Positions 50,860-59,275 of a stretch of 64,000 bases of DNA are shown piece by piece. The notes beneath the pieces were generated by a model that was not told the DNA's origin, did not search any database, and was given only the letters and a program-made list of their open reading frames with translations. The translations under genes and the position numbers were made by a program. The stretch comes from Streptomyces ortus (GTDB taxonomy: Bacteria > Actinomycetota > Actinomycetes > Streptomycetales > Streptomycetaceae), in assembly GCF_026341275.1 (NCBI RefSeq), contig NZ_JAIFZO010000002.1:8338118-8402117 (forward strand), given 5' to 3'. Position 1 is the first letter of the stretch; every line of letters begins with the position of its first letter.

Positions 50860-52049
50860 GGGGTAATGCCTCCTCGTGCGACCGTGGATCCGGCCGTCGC
50901 GGTCACGACTTCTTCGAGTGCGCCCACCAGTTCGGCCGGTGGCGGCATCGCTGAGATCTCCTGGGCGAGGGCGGTGGCCCGCGTGGTGTAGGAAGGCTCC
51001 GTCAGCAGGGCCCGGCAGGACTCCGCGAGGCGTTCCCTGGTGGCCTCGGCGGGCGTCAGCGTGATCGCCGCGCCGTAGTCGGCCAGCCGCCGGGTCGGGG
51101 GGCCCAGGATGCCCCACTGGGGGAGCAGCAGCTGAGGTACCCCCGCGTGCATGGCGTTGAGGGTGGTGACGCCGCCGGCGTGGCCCACCAGCAGGTCGCA
51201 GGTGCGCAGCACCACGTCCAGCGGGACCCAGCCCGCGTGCACGTCGTCGAGTTCGGCGCGCAGGTCCGCGGCCACGTTCTCGGGGGCCGCGATCACCACC
51301 TCCGCGTCGAGTGCGGCCACGTCGAGGGCCAGGGTGCGCAGGAACTCGTAGGCCTGGCGCAGGTATTCGGTGCCGTCGTCGTTGGCGACGCGGCTGCCGG
51401 CCGTGACGCACACCCGGGGGCGCTTGCCCCGGGTGTACATCCACGGCTGCAGCTCCCGCTGGGTGTTGGCGGGCAGACAGGCCATCGGATGGGCGGGGGC
51501 CGCGTCGGCGGGCCGCAGACTGGGCGGGCAGACGTCGATGAACAGGTCCGGGGCGGGCAGCCCGGGCAGGCCGAACAGGTCGAGTTCCGGGCGTAGTTCG
51601 TCCTCGGCTCCCGGGTCGATCAGGGTCGCCTCGACCGCGTCCCAGGCGTGGCGCACATAGGGCACCCCAAGACGCCTGGCGAGCAGACCGGCGGCGTACA
51701 TCATGGTGCCGCCGACCACCACGTCCGGCCGCCAGTCGTGCGCGAGGTGGGTGAGCGCGTCCAGGGTGGCGGCGGCCATCCGGCCGAACCAGCGTCCGGT
51801 GAAGGCCGGTTGTTCGGCCGGGTCGGCGGGCGGCGTCACCGGCGCGCCGTCCCGGTCCTTGTAGATGAAGTCGCTGATCGGGGAGGCCGTCATCGACACG
51901 GCCGGCAGGCCGACCCCGGCGACGACCGGCACGATGTCCCCGACCGAGGCCATGATGACCTCGTGTCCGGCCCCGCGCGCGGCGGTGGCCAGCGGGGCCA
52001 GCGCGAACACGGTCGCGGCGCTGCCGCCGGCGACGAAGAGGATCCTCAC
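50856..52049 (-). CDS. glycosyltransferase, UrdGT2-like
   Basis: About 397 residues, GT-B fold of family 1. The N-terminal acceptor part begins ILFVAGGSAATVFALAPLATAA, close to what I recall of angucycline C-glycosyltransferases such as UrdGT2. The sugar-nucleotide part has CDLLVGHAGGVTTLNAMHAGVPQLLLP. It is the only glycosyltransferase in the window, so one sugar, probably attached first, is expected. Whether the bond is C- or O-glycosidic cannot be settled from sequence reading alone. GTG 52049 overlaps the epsilon-subunit stop. Confidence 0.85.
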   Translation of the reverse strand: MRILFVAGGSAATVFALAPLATAARGAGHEVIMASVGDIVPVVAGVGLPAVSMTASPISDFIYKDRDGAPVTPPADPAEQPAFTGRWFGRMAAATLDALTHLAHDWRPDVVVGGTMMYAAGLLARRLGVPYVRHAWDAVEATLIDPGAEDELRPELDLFGLPGLPAPDLFIDVCPPSLRPADAAPAHPMACLPANTQRELQPWMYTRGKRPRVCVTAGSRVANDDGTEYLRQAYEFLRTLALDVAALDAEVVIAAPENVAADLRAELDDVHAGWVPLDVVLRTCDLLVGHAGGVTTLNAMHAGVPQLLLPQWGILGPPTRRLADYGAAITLTPAEATRERLAESCRALLTEPSYTTRATALAQEISAMPPPAELVGALEEVVTATAGSTVARGGITP

Positions 52050-52519
52050 AGTGCTCCCCGTACCGCACGCCGGGGCCGCCGGCCCGCCTGCCAGCTGTGG
52101 GCCGTGCGGTAACCGTGCCCGCGGCCGAACCGGCGCCAGCGGGGTGAGGGCCGTACCAGGTGGCTGCCGGCGGTGTCCTCGGCGGAGCCCGCCGCGGCCC
52201 GGGCGAGGAGCACGGTGACCACGGCCGCCAGTTCCTCCGCCGTGGGGTTGCCCCGGTCCACCCGGATCAGCCCGGCGAGCCCGAGGGCCGCCGTACCGTC
52301 CCGGCCCACCGCGGCGCTCGCGCCGTCGGTGGCGGCTCCAAGGCCGGTGACCTCGTCCGCGGCGGGCGTCGGCGCCTCGGCCGGGTCCGCGGCACGCGAC
52401 GCGTCCCCGGTGGGGGGAGTGGCGGGCACGGGCAGGGCGAGGGGTACGTCGACGCCGGGTGCGGCGTCCTCCTCGACGACGGTGTCGTAGGGATGCTGGA
52501 GCAGGCCGGTTGCCGGCAC
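52046..52519 (-). CDS. acyl-CoA carboxylase epsilon subunit
   Basis: About 157 residues. A Pro/Ala-rich, disordered first ~80 residues lead to LIRVDRGNPTAEELAAVVTVLLARAA, the signature of AccE/PccE epsilon subunits. The end has a basic Trp-containing tail (SPRWRRFGRGHGYR), as in the family. It stabilises the carboxyltransferase and raises activity. Its partner is probably the beta subunit at 42073, eight genes downstream. Start is GTG with AAGGGGG ahead. Confidence 0.7.
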   Translation of the reverse strand: MPATGLLQHPYDTVVEEDAAPGVDVPLALPVPATPPTGDASRAADPAEAPTPAADEVTGLGAATDGASAAVGRDGTAALGLAGLIRVDRGNPTAEELAAVVTVLLARAAAGSAEDTAGSHLVRPSPRWRRFGRGHGYRTAHSWQAGRRPRRAVRGAL

Positions 52520-52562
52520 GGTGGCCCCCTTGTCGTAGGCGTGTGGTGGTGCGGTCGGGCTC

Positions 52563-53138
52563 TCAGGCGCTGTACGGGTCCTCGGCGCGGCCGGTGCGCA
52601 GGGTGCGCGCCCACCACACGAGCTGGTCGAACATGGTCTTGGCGGCGGCGTCGCAGCCCGCCGGGTCGACGGGGAACTCGCCGCCGTCGCCGATCTGCTC
52701 CCAGACGTTGTGGAAGCTCACCGTGTCGCGCACACCCACGGTGTGGGTCTCGGCGAACACCTGGCGCAGCTGCTCCACGGCCCGCAGCCCGCCGGCCATG
52801 CCCCCGTAGGAGACGAAGCCCACCGGCTTGGCCTGCCACTCCGTGCGGAAGCAGTCGATCGCGGTCTTCAGGGGAGCGGGGAAGCTGTGGTTGTACTCGG
52901 GCGTGACCACCACGAAGGCGTCGGCCGCCGCGAGCCGCGGCGCGAGCGCGGTCACCTGGGGGGAGCTGCCGTCGAGGTCGTCGGGGAGCGCGGCCTCGGC
53001 CAGGTCGACGAGGTCGACCTCCAGGCCGCCGTGGCGGCCGGCCCGGTCGGCCACCCATCCCGCCACGAGGGGCGCGATGCGCCCCGAACGGGTGCTTCCC
53101 ACGATGACGGCCAGCTTCAGTGGAGCGATCTCGGACAC
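52563..53138 (-). CDS. NADPH-dependent FMN reductase family protein
   Basis: About 191 residues, flavodoxin-like. AVIVGSTRSGRIAPLVAGWV is the FMN phosphate loop and VVVTPEYNHSFPAPLKTAID the family signature; VSYGGMAGGLRAVEQLR follows. It probably supplies reduced flavin or acts as a quinone reductase for tailoring steps; angucycline clusters often hold such a gene. GAGAGG precedes the GTG at 53138. Confidence 0.85.
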   Translation of the reverse strand: MSEIAPLKLAVIVGSTRSGRIAPLVAGWVADRAGRHGGLEVDLVDLAEAALPDDLDGSSPQVTALAPRLAAADAFVVVTPEYNHSFPAPLKTAIDCFRTEWQAKPVGFVSYGGMAGGLRAVEQLRQVFAETHTVGVRDTVSFHNVWEQIGDGGEFPVDPAGCDAAAKTMFDQLVWWARTLRTGRAEDPYSA

Positions 53139-53234
53139 GGGCTTCCTCTCGGATGGTGCGGTAACAGGGTCTGAGGGGTGGGGGAGCGGGCCGGCGGAAC
53201 GCGGCACACCGGGCCGGGAGCCACGGCGGAGTCG

Positions 53235-54692
53235 TCAGCCCTCCCGGTGCTCCGGTACGGCGGTCGGACGCGAGCGGCGCGGCAGCAGCCCCGTGAGGGC
53301 GACCGCCGCACCGGCCGCGCCGACCACGCCGACGAGGACGAGGGCGCTGTGGCGCGCGTCGTCGGCCCCGGCGCCCAGGAGCGCCGCGACCAGCGCGGTC
53401 ACCACGGCGCCCGCCAACTGCACCGAGGTCTGGTAGATGCCGCCCGCCGCGCCGCGGTCCAGGTCCGGGACGGCGGACATGGCCTGGGCGTTGAGCGCGG
53501 CGAACTGGAACACGAAGCCCAGCCCCACGAGCAGCAGGGCGGGCAGGGTCGCGGACGCATAGGAGGGGTGGTCCCCGGCCAGCAGGTACCAGAGGTAGCC
53601 GGCCGGGGGCGCCCAGGTCCCCGTAGCGATGAGGCGGGCCGTGCCGTACCGGCCCACCAGCCGCGCCGAGAGGCCCGTCGCCACCGCCACCGCCAGGGGC
53701 AGTGCCGCGGGCAGCAGTGCCGCACCGGTCCGCAGCGGCGGCCAGTTCCCCGCGTCCTGGAGGTCCAGGGTCACCACGAACAGGAAGCCGAGATACGAGC
53801 CGTTCAGCGCGGCGGCGCCCGCCGCGGAGCGCACCAGAGGCCGGTCGGCGAGCAGCCGGGTACGCATCAGGGGCCGGGGCGCGGCCCGCTCGATGTGGGC
53901 GAAGGCGGCCCCCAGGGCCGCTGCGAGCAGCAGCCCCGTGACGGTGAGGGGGTCCGCCCAGCCCGCTCCGGGCCCCCGGGTGAGAGCCCAGGCCAGGGCC
54001 AGGAGCGCACCGCCGGAGGTGACGGCGCCCGGCAGGTCGTACCGCTTCGGGACGCCGACGCGCAGTGTGCCGGCGGGCGCGGCGGCCCGCTCGCCCGGTG
54101 TACGGCCCGGGACGAGGCGCAGCCCGAACAGGAACAGCACCAGGGCGACCGGCGCCGGGAACAGGAACGTCCAGCGCCAGCTCACCTCGGTCAGCAGCCC
54201 GGACAGCAGCAGCCCGGCCGAGAAGCCGCCCGCCCCGAACAGGGAGTACACCGAGACCGCCTTGTCGCGGGCCGGGCCCGCCGGGTAGGCCGCCCCGATG
54301 ATGGCGAGTCCGGTGGGCGCGGTGAGCGCCGCGCACACGCCCTTGACGAACCGTCCGCCGATCAGCAGCGGCCCGTTCGTCGCCAGTCCGCCCAGCAGGG
54401 AGGCCACCGCGAACACCAGCAGCGCCGCGAGGTACACGCGGCGTCGGCCCAGCAGCTCGACCACGCGCCCCGCCAGGAGCAGCGAGCCGCCGAAGCCGAG
54501 GGCGAAGCCGCTGACGACCCAGCCGAGAGCGGTCCGGGACAGACCGAGATCGGAGCCGATCGACGGCAGGGCGACGACCGCCACCGACACCTCCAGGGCG
54601 TCGATGAGCATGTTGCCGGACAGCACGCACAGCAGGCCCCACCCGAAGGCGGTCCTCGCGGAGTCGGCCGTCGCGGCCCTGTCGGTGGTCAT
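53235..54692 (-). CDS. MFS drug exporter, 14-helix type
   Basis: About 485 residues with 14 hydrophobic helices. Motif A-like GRVVELLGRRRVYLAALLVF, motif C in helix 5 (GGFSAGLLLSGLL) and LNAQAMSAVPDLDRGAAGGIYQ fit the DHA2/EmrB-QacA group. It should pump the finished product out with proton exchange and give self-resistance. GAGGAG precedes the ATG. No TetR regulator lies beside it. Confidence 0.85.
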   Translation of the reverse strand: MTTDRAATADSARTAFGWGLLCVLSGNMLIDALEVSVAVVALPSIGSDLGLSRTALGWVVSGFALGFGGSLLLAGRVVELLGRRRVYLAALLVFAVASLLGGLATNGPLLIGGRFVKGVCAALTAPTGLAIIGAAYPAGPARDKAVSVYSLFGAGGFSAGLLLSGLLTEVSWRWTFLFPAPVALVLFLFGLRLVPGRTPGERAAAPAGTLRVGVPKRYDLPGAVTSGGALLALAWALTRGPGAGWADPLTVTGLLLAAALGAAFAHIERAAPRPLMRTRLLADRPLVRSAAGAAALNGSYLGFLFVVTLDLQDAGNWPPLRTGAALLPAALPLAVAVATGLSARLVGRYGTARLIATGTWAPPAGYLWYLLAGDHPSYASATLPALLLVGLGFVFQFAALNAQAMSAVPDLDRGAAGGIYQTSVQLAGAVVTALVAALLGAGADDARHSALVLVGVVGAAGAAVALTGLLPRRSRPTAVPEHREG

Positions 54693-54782
54693 GCGCCTGG
54701 CTCCTCGCCCTTCGTCCCGTCCGCCGGTCCGGCCGGATCTCGTCCGGACCGGCGGGTGTACGTGTTCGCGGCTGTCCGTGCG

Positions 54783-55544
54783 TCAGCCGCCGAGCAGGGT
54801 GCCGCCGCTGGCGTCGAGGAAACCGCCGGTGATCCAGCGGGCGTCGTCGGAGGCCAGGAAGGCGACCACGTCGGCGACGTCACGGGTCTCGCCGACCCGG
54901 TTGAAGGCGGACAGGGCCGCCATCTGCTCGACGACCTCGGGGATGTCGAAGACCGGGGTGCCGTTGTTGGTGATGCCCGGGGCCACCGAGTTGACCGTGA
55001 TGCCCCGGCCGCTCAGGTGCTTGGCGAAGTGCAGGGTGAGCTGCTCCACCGCGCCCTTCGTCATCGCGTACGCCACTTCCTGCGGGTTGGCGAAACGGGT
55101 CAGTCCGGAGGAGATGTTGATGATGCGCCCGCCGTCCTGGAGGATCCCGAGGACCCGCTGGACGATGAAGAACGGCGCCTTGGCGTTGACCGCGACCAGC
55201 CGGTCGAAGATCTCCGGGGTGACCTCCTCAGGGGCCACGCCGCCCATGACGCCCGCGTTGTTCACCAGGATGTCGAGCCCCGAGGCGCCGTGCTCCTTCA
55301 GGCCCGCCTCCAGTGCCTCGAACAGCGTGTCCACGTCCCCGGGGACGCCCAGTTCGGCCTTGACGGCGAAAGCCTTGCCGCCCGCCTCCGCTATGCCGGC
55401 GACGACCTTCCCGGCCGCGTCGGCGTCGGCGTTGTAGTGCACCGCGACCAGTGCGCCGTCCCGCGCGAGACGCTCGGCGGTCGCCCGGCCGATTCCTCGG
55501 CTCGAACCCGTGACGAGCGCGGTTTTGCCGGCGAGCCTGCTCAT
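54783..55544 (-). CDS. SDR reductase, angucycline C6-ketoreductase-like (LanV/UrdM type)
   Basis: About 253 residues. NADP site ALVTGSSRGIGRATA, ILVNNAGVMGG, catalytic Ser in NISSGLT and Tyr-x3-Lys in AYAMTKGAVEQ. The ending WITGGFLDASGGTLLGG is typical of the LanV/UrdMred/PgaMred group that reduces the angucyclinone after hydroxylation. It starts at 55544 inside an ATGA overlap with the oxygenase stop. In some angucycline pathways this domain is fused to an oxygenase; here the two are separate but coupled... with the reductase gene read first. Confidence 0.8.
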   Translation of the reverse strand: MSRLAGKTALVTGSSRGIGRATAERLARDGALVAVHYNADADAAGKVVAGIAEAGGKAFAVKAELGVPGDVDTLFEALEAGLKEHGASGLDILVNNAGVMGGVAPEEVTPEIFDRLVAVNAKAPFFIVQRVLGILQDGGRIINISSGLTRFANPQEVAYAMTKGAVEQLTLHFAKHLSGRGITVNSVAPGITNNGTPVFDIPEVVEQMAALSAFNRVGETRDVADVVAFLASDDARWITGGFLDASGGTLLGG

Positions 55545-57073
55545 GAAAGTCCTCCAGAGATGGGGTGTTCGTCGTGGGGCAACCCGAGCCAGCGACGCAG
55601 CGCCGCCTCGGGACTCGTTGCGTCGGACCCGGCCCAGACGACGTAGCCGTCCGGCCGTACGAGCACGGCGTCCAGGTCCGACAGGGGGCCGCCGTCGATG
55701 ACGGTGGCGGCCACGGAGTGCACGCGGTCGCGCCAGGGCGCGGCCACGGCGGCCAGTTCCGCCGTGCGGCCGTCGTCGCCGGAGAGGTCGAGCAGCAGGC
55801 CCCGGCCGCCGCGCAGCAGCTCCGCGGTGCTCGTCGGCCACCCGTCCGCCGTCTTCAGCGCGGACGGCGGGAGACGCCGGCCGAGCAGGGGATGGTCGCC
55901 GGGGCCGACGTCGTAGCGGATGTCCAGGCCGCTGATGGTGGCGGCCAGATGCCGGCGGGTGTCGCCGGAGCGGAGCAGTTCGCCGAGGACCGCCCGCAGG
56001 GGGTTCACCTCCGGGCCGGAGAGCAGCAGCAGTGCCTGCGCCCGGATCCCGGAGAGCACCCGTTCGCCCACGGCGTGCCGCTCGGTGTGGTAGCTGTCCA
56101 GCAGGCCCTCCGAGCCCTTGCGGGCCACCTGTACGGCCAGCTTCCAGCCCAGGTTGGCGGCGTCCTGGAGGCCGAGGTTCAGCGCCTGGCCGCCGATCGG
56201 CATCTGGGCGTGGGCCGCGTCACCGGCCAGCAGCACCCGTCCGTCGCGGTAGCGCGCGGCCTGCCGTGAGACATCGCCGAAGGCGTTGATCCACAGCGGG
56301 GTGCCACCGCTGACGTCCTCGCCGGTGACCCGCTTCCAGATGGTGACCAGCTCGGCGAAGTCCGGGGGAGCGGTCCGCCGCACGGCGGCGCGTCCGAACT
56401 CGTGCACCATGATCCGGGTCACGCCGTCCGCGCGCCGGGCGGCGATCGCGAGCCCGGCGTCCAGCCGTTCGAAACGCCGGTCGGGCACCTCGATGCCCGC
56501 CACGTCCGCCCGGATCAGCTCCCGGGTCGCGTCGGTGCCGGGGAAGTCCAGCCCGGCGAGGCGGCGGACCGTGCTGTGCTCGCCGTCGCAGCCGACCACA
56601 CACAGGGCCCGTACGGTCAGCGGACCGGCCGGTCCCACGGCCTCGACGTCGACGTGGTCCTCGGTCACCGTCAGCGCGGTCACCTCGTGGCCGCGCCGGA
56701 CGTCGGCGCCGAGTCCGCCCGCCCAGGCACCGAGCAGTGCCTCGGTGCGGTCCTGCGGCACCTTCCACTGGCCCGGGTGGCTGCCCGGCAGCGTGAGGTC
56801 CAGGGGGATCCCGCCGAAGTGGCCCCGGACCTCGCCCGGCACGGGCCCCAGCGCGTCCAGCAGGCCCCGGCTGTCGAACAGCTCCATCGTCCGGGCGTGC
56901 AGCGTGGACGCCCTCGACTCCGAGGTGGGCGCGGGCAGTTGCTCCAGCACGACGACGTCCGCGCCGCCCAGCCGCAGCTCGGCGGCGAGCATGAGCCCGA
57001 CCGGGCCCGCTCCGACGACGACCACCTGGGTGTCCACCCGGTTCCCGGTCCTGGTCCGCTGGTCCTGTGCCAT
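55541..57073 (-). CDS. FAD-dependent aromatic polyketide monooxygenase (second)
   Basis: About 510 residues, class A flavin hydroxylase. FAD site VVVVGAGPVGLMLAAEL (~residues 17-33), DG motif in VVGCDGEHSTVRR and GD motif in VLLAGDAAHAQMPIGGQ. The C-terminal thioredoxin-like domain is present. Similar in layout to PgaM/UrdM-type oxygenases. It is about 50% like the oxygenase at 62265 by eye, so the two probably act in succession on the angucyclinone. Its ATG lies 2 bases after the aromatase stop. Confidence 0.85.
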   Translation of the reverse strand: MAQDQRTRTGNRVDTQVVVVGAGPVGLMLAAELRLGGADVVVLEQLPAPTSESRASTLHARTMELFDSRGLLDALGPVPGEVRGHFGGIPLDLTLPGSHPGQWKVPQDRTEALLGAWAGGLGADVRRGHEVTALTVTEDHVDVEAVGPAGPLTVRALCVVGCDGEHSTVRRLAGLDFPGTDATRELIRADVAGIEVPDRRFERLDAGLAIAARRADGVTRIMVHEFGRAAVRRTAPPDFAELVTIWKRVTGEDVSGGTPLWINAFGDVSRQAARYRDGRVLLAGDAAHAQMPIGGQALNLGLQDAANLGWKLAVQVARKGSEGLLDSYHTERHAVGERVLSGIRAQALLLLSGPEVNPLRAVLGELLRSGDTRRHLAATISGLDIRYDVGPGDHPLLGRRLPPSALKTADGWPTSTAELLRGGRGLLLDLSGDDGRTAELAAVAAPWRDRVHSVAATVIDGGPLSDLDAVLVRPDGYVVWAGSDATSPEAALRRWLGLPHDEHPISGGLS

Positions 57074-57075
57074 GG

Positions 57076-58020
57076 TCAGCGCCGCCGCTCCGCGTGGTCC
57101 CTGGCGTGGCCCAGGGTCGCCCGGCTGTTGGTGCTCAGCGCCGAGCGCACGTACTCCCGGGCGTCCGCGACGGTGGCCTCGGCGCCGAGGATCCTGGCGA
57201 TGCTGGCGGTGTTGAGCACCACCGTGTGCTGCGAGGTGGCCAGGACACCGCCGTCGTCCTCGGTGAAGGTCCAGATCCCGGTGTGCAGAGTCATCAGGGC
57301 GGGCAGCGTGACCTGCTTGTAGGCGATCCGCTGGTGCGGGAAGGCCACCCGGTACGACTTGGTGGTGTGCGTCGAACCGTCCTTGGCGCGGGTGTCCATC
57401 TCCAGGATTTGCAGCCCCGGGGTGTCCTCGGAGAAGCGCACGGACGCCACGTGCGGCAGCCGCTCCACCCACAGGTCCGCCTCGTTGATGAAGTCGTACG
57501 CGTCCTTCGCGGAGCCGGCGATCCGTACGGTGTCCTCGAAGGAGAACGTCAACTCGGCTGAGGCGTGGGCGAGTTCGACGTTCGACTTCAGCGCGGCCAG
57601 CTCGGAGCGGGAGTTGCGGTCGACGGCCTCGTCGATCCACTTCAGACCCTCGGGGTCGTCGTCCACCGCCCGGTAGTCGTGCAGCAGCCGCACCCGCGAG
57701 GAGGAGTCCGACAGCGGCTCGATGATCCAGGTGCCGCCCATCGCCGCGACCGGCGGCGTGGAGACCTCCTGGCGGAAGGTGATGCGCAGCGCCCGCGGAT
57801 CCAGGGTGCGGCGCGAGGTCCAGTTCTTCGCCTCGCCGTTGGCGGTGGCCCAGATCCGGATGCGCTCCTGGCCCTCGCCGCGCTCCACGTGGTCGACGTA
57901 GATCGTCGGCGGGAAGATCCGCGGCCAGTTCTCCACCTCGGCGATCAGCCGGTAGACGGCGTCCGCCGGGGCGTCGATCGTGATGTCGTGCTCGACCTCG
58001 CGGAGGCCCTCCTGCGACAT
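57076..58020 (-). CDS. di-domain aromatase/cyclase
   Basis: About 314 residues with two START/polyketide-cyclase domains: ITIDAPADAVYRLIAEVENWPRI-type (~8-150) and DTVRIAGSAKDAYDFINEADLW (~160-300). This two-domain form closes and aromatises the first ring of decaketides after C9 reduction, as in actinorhodin and angucycline pathways. AGGAGT precedes the ATG at 58020. It lies 62 bases after the ketoreductase gene. Confidence 0.9.
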   Translation of the reverse strand: MSQEGLREVEHDITIDAPADAVYRLIAEVENWPRIFPPTIYVDHVERGEGQERIRIWATANGEAKNWTSRRTLDPRALRITFRQEVSTPPVAAMGGTWIIEPLSDSSSRVRLLHDYRAVDDDPEGLKWIDEAVDRNSRSELAALKSNVELAHASAELTFSFEDTVRIAGSAKDAYDFINEADLWVERLPHVASVRFSEDTPGLQILEMDTRAKDGSTHTTKSYRVAFPHQRIAYKQVTLPALMTLHTGIWTFTEDDGGVLATSQHTVVLNTASIARILGAEATVADAREYVRSALSTNSRATLGHARDHAERRR

Positions 58021-58082
58021 GTCCTAACTCCTTGCTGGTCGATGCCGGTGGCGCCGGACGCGGTACGCGCCGGGCGGGCGGG

Positions 58083-58868
58083 TCAGAAGTTGCCCAGGCC
58101 GCCGCAGACATTGAGGGCCTGCGCGGTGATGGAGGCGGCGGTGTCGGTGGCCAGGTAGCCGACCAGTCCGGCGACCTCCTCCGGCGTGGAGTAGCGGCCG
58201 AGCGGGATCTTGGCCTGGAACTTCTCCAGGATGGCGTCCTCGCTGGTGTCGTAGGCCGCCGCGTAGCCCTGCCGGACCCGCTGGGCCATGGGCGTCTCGA
58301 CGTATCCCGGGCAGACCGCGTTGACGGTGATGCCGGTCGGCGCGAGCTCGTTGCCCAGCGCCTTCGTGAAGCCCACCACGCCGTGCTTGGACGCCGAGTA
58401 GGGGGCGCCCAGGACCACACCCTGCTTGCCGGCGGTCGAGGCGATGTTGATGATCCGGCCGCGGGACTTCTCGCGCATACCGCCGGTGGTGAGCACCTCG
58501 CGGGTCATCAGGAAGACACTGTTGAGGTTGGTGTCGATGACGTCGAACCACACGTCGTCGGCGATGTCGGCGGTGACTCCGCCGCCGCTCCGGCCCGCGT
58601 TGTTGACCAGCACGTCCACCGGTCCGAACTCGTCCACGACCGCCCGTACCAGCGCCTGGATCTCGTCCCGTGAACGGACGTCGCAGGCGGCGCCGCTCGC
58701 GGTGATGCCCTCCTCGCGCAACTGCTTGACCGTCGAGTCGACCTTCTGGGCGTCCCGGGCACAGATGAACACCCGGTGTCCGGACCCGCCCAGGGCCCGT
58801 GCGGCGGCCAGCCCGATTCCGCTGGTGGCCCCGGAGATCAGGGCGACCCGCTCGCCTTGCTGTGACAT
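58083..58868 (-). CDS. polyketide C9-ketoreductase (ActIII-type)
   Basis: About 261 residues, SDR. ALISGATSGIGLAAARAL, LVNNAGRSGGG, the tetrad with NIASTAGKQG and PYSASKHGVVGFTKALG, and the ActIII-like substrate loop VETPMAQRVRQGYA and ILEKFQAKIPLGRY. Ends QALNVCGGLGNF, as in ActIII relatives. It reduces the C9 carbonyl of the nascent polyketide before ring closure. It follows the ACP gene by 82 bases. Confidence 0.95.
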   Translation of the reverse strand: MSQQGERVALISGATSGIGLAAARALGGSGHRVFICARDAQKVDSTVKQLREEGITASGAACDVRSRDEIQALVRAVVDEFGPVDVLVNNAGRSGGGVTADIADDVWFDVIDTNLNSVFLMTREVLTTGGMREKSRGRIINIASTAGKQGVVLGAPYSASKHGVVGFTKALGNELAPTGITVNAVCPGYVETPMAQRVRQGYAAAYDTSEDAILEKFQAKIPLGRYSTPEEVAGLVGYLATDTAASITAQALNVCGGLGNF

Positions 58869-58950
58869 GTGCTCCCCTTCGTGGATCGGTGGATCGGTGG
58901 ATCGGTGGCGCGGTCCGGCGAGGCGGGACCGCATGTGGTGGCTGCGCCGC

Positions 58951-59220
58951 TCAGGTCGTACTGGGCGCCACGAGCTGCTCGTTGACGAGCCGGAGCAGGG
59001 TGCGCGGGGTGTCGGTGATGCCCATCGCGTCGTCGTCGAGGCTGATCCCGAACTCGCGCTCGATGCTGCCGCAGGTCTCCAGCAGGGCCAGCGACTCGTA
59101 ACCGAGGCTGTCGAAGGCGACGTCGAGGATGTCGGCCCCGGGGCCGACCCCCTCGGGGACACCGGCGGACGTGTGCAGGATCCGCTTGAGATCGTCGATC
59201 GTGAACTCGTGCTTGCTCAT
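58951..59220 (-). CDS. acyl carrier protein of the aromatic PKS
   Basis: About 89 residues. Phosphopantetheine Ser38 in VAFDSLGYESLALLE, preceded by FTIDDLKRILHTSAG, a pattern typical of aromatic type II ACPs. ATG 59220 was preferred; a GTG four codons earlier is too near GGGAG. It follows the CLF gene, giving the standard KS-CLF-ACP order. Confidence 0.95.
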   Translation of the reverse strand: MSKHEFTIDDLKRILHTSAGVPEGVGPGADILDVAFDSLGYESLALLETCGSIEREFGISLDDDAMGITDTPRTLLRLVNEQLVAPSTT

Positions 59221-59275
59221 CGTGTGGGTCACTCCCTGTCGTATGGGGCGTCCGTCGCGGGGGCTGCGGCCGGGC

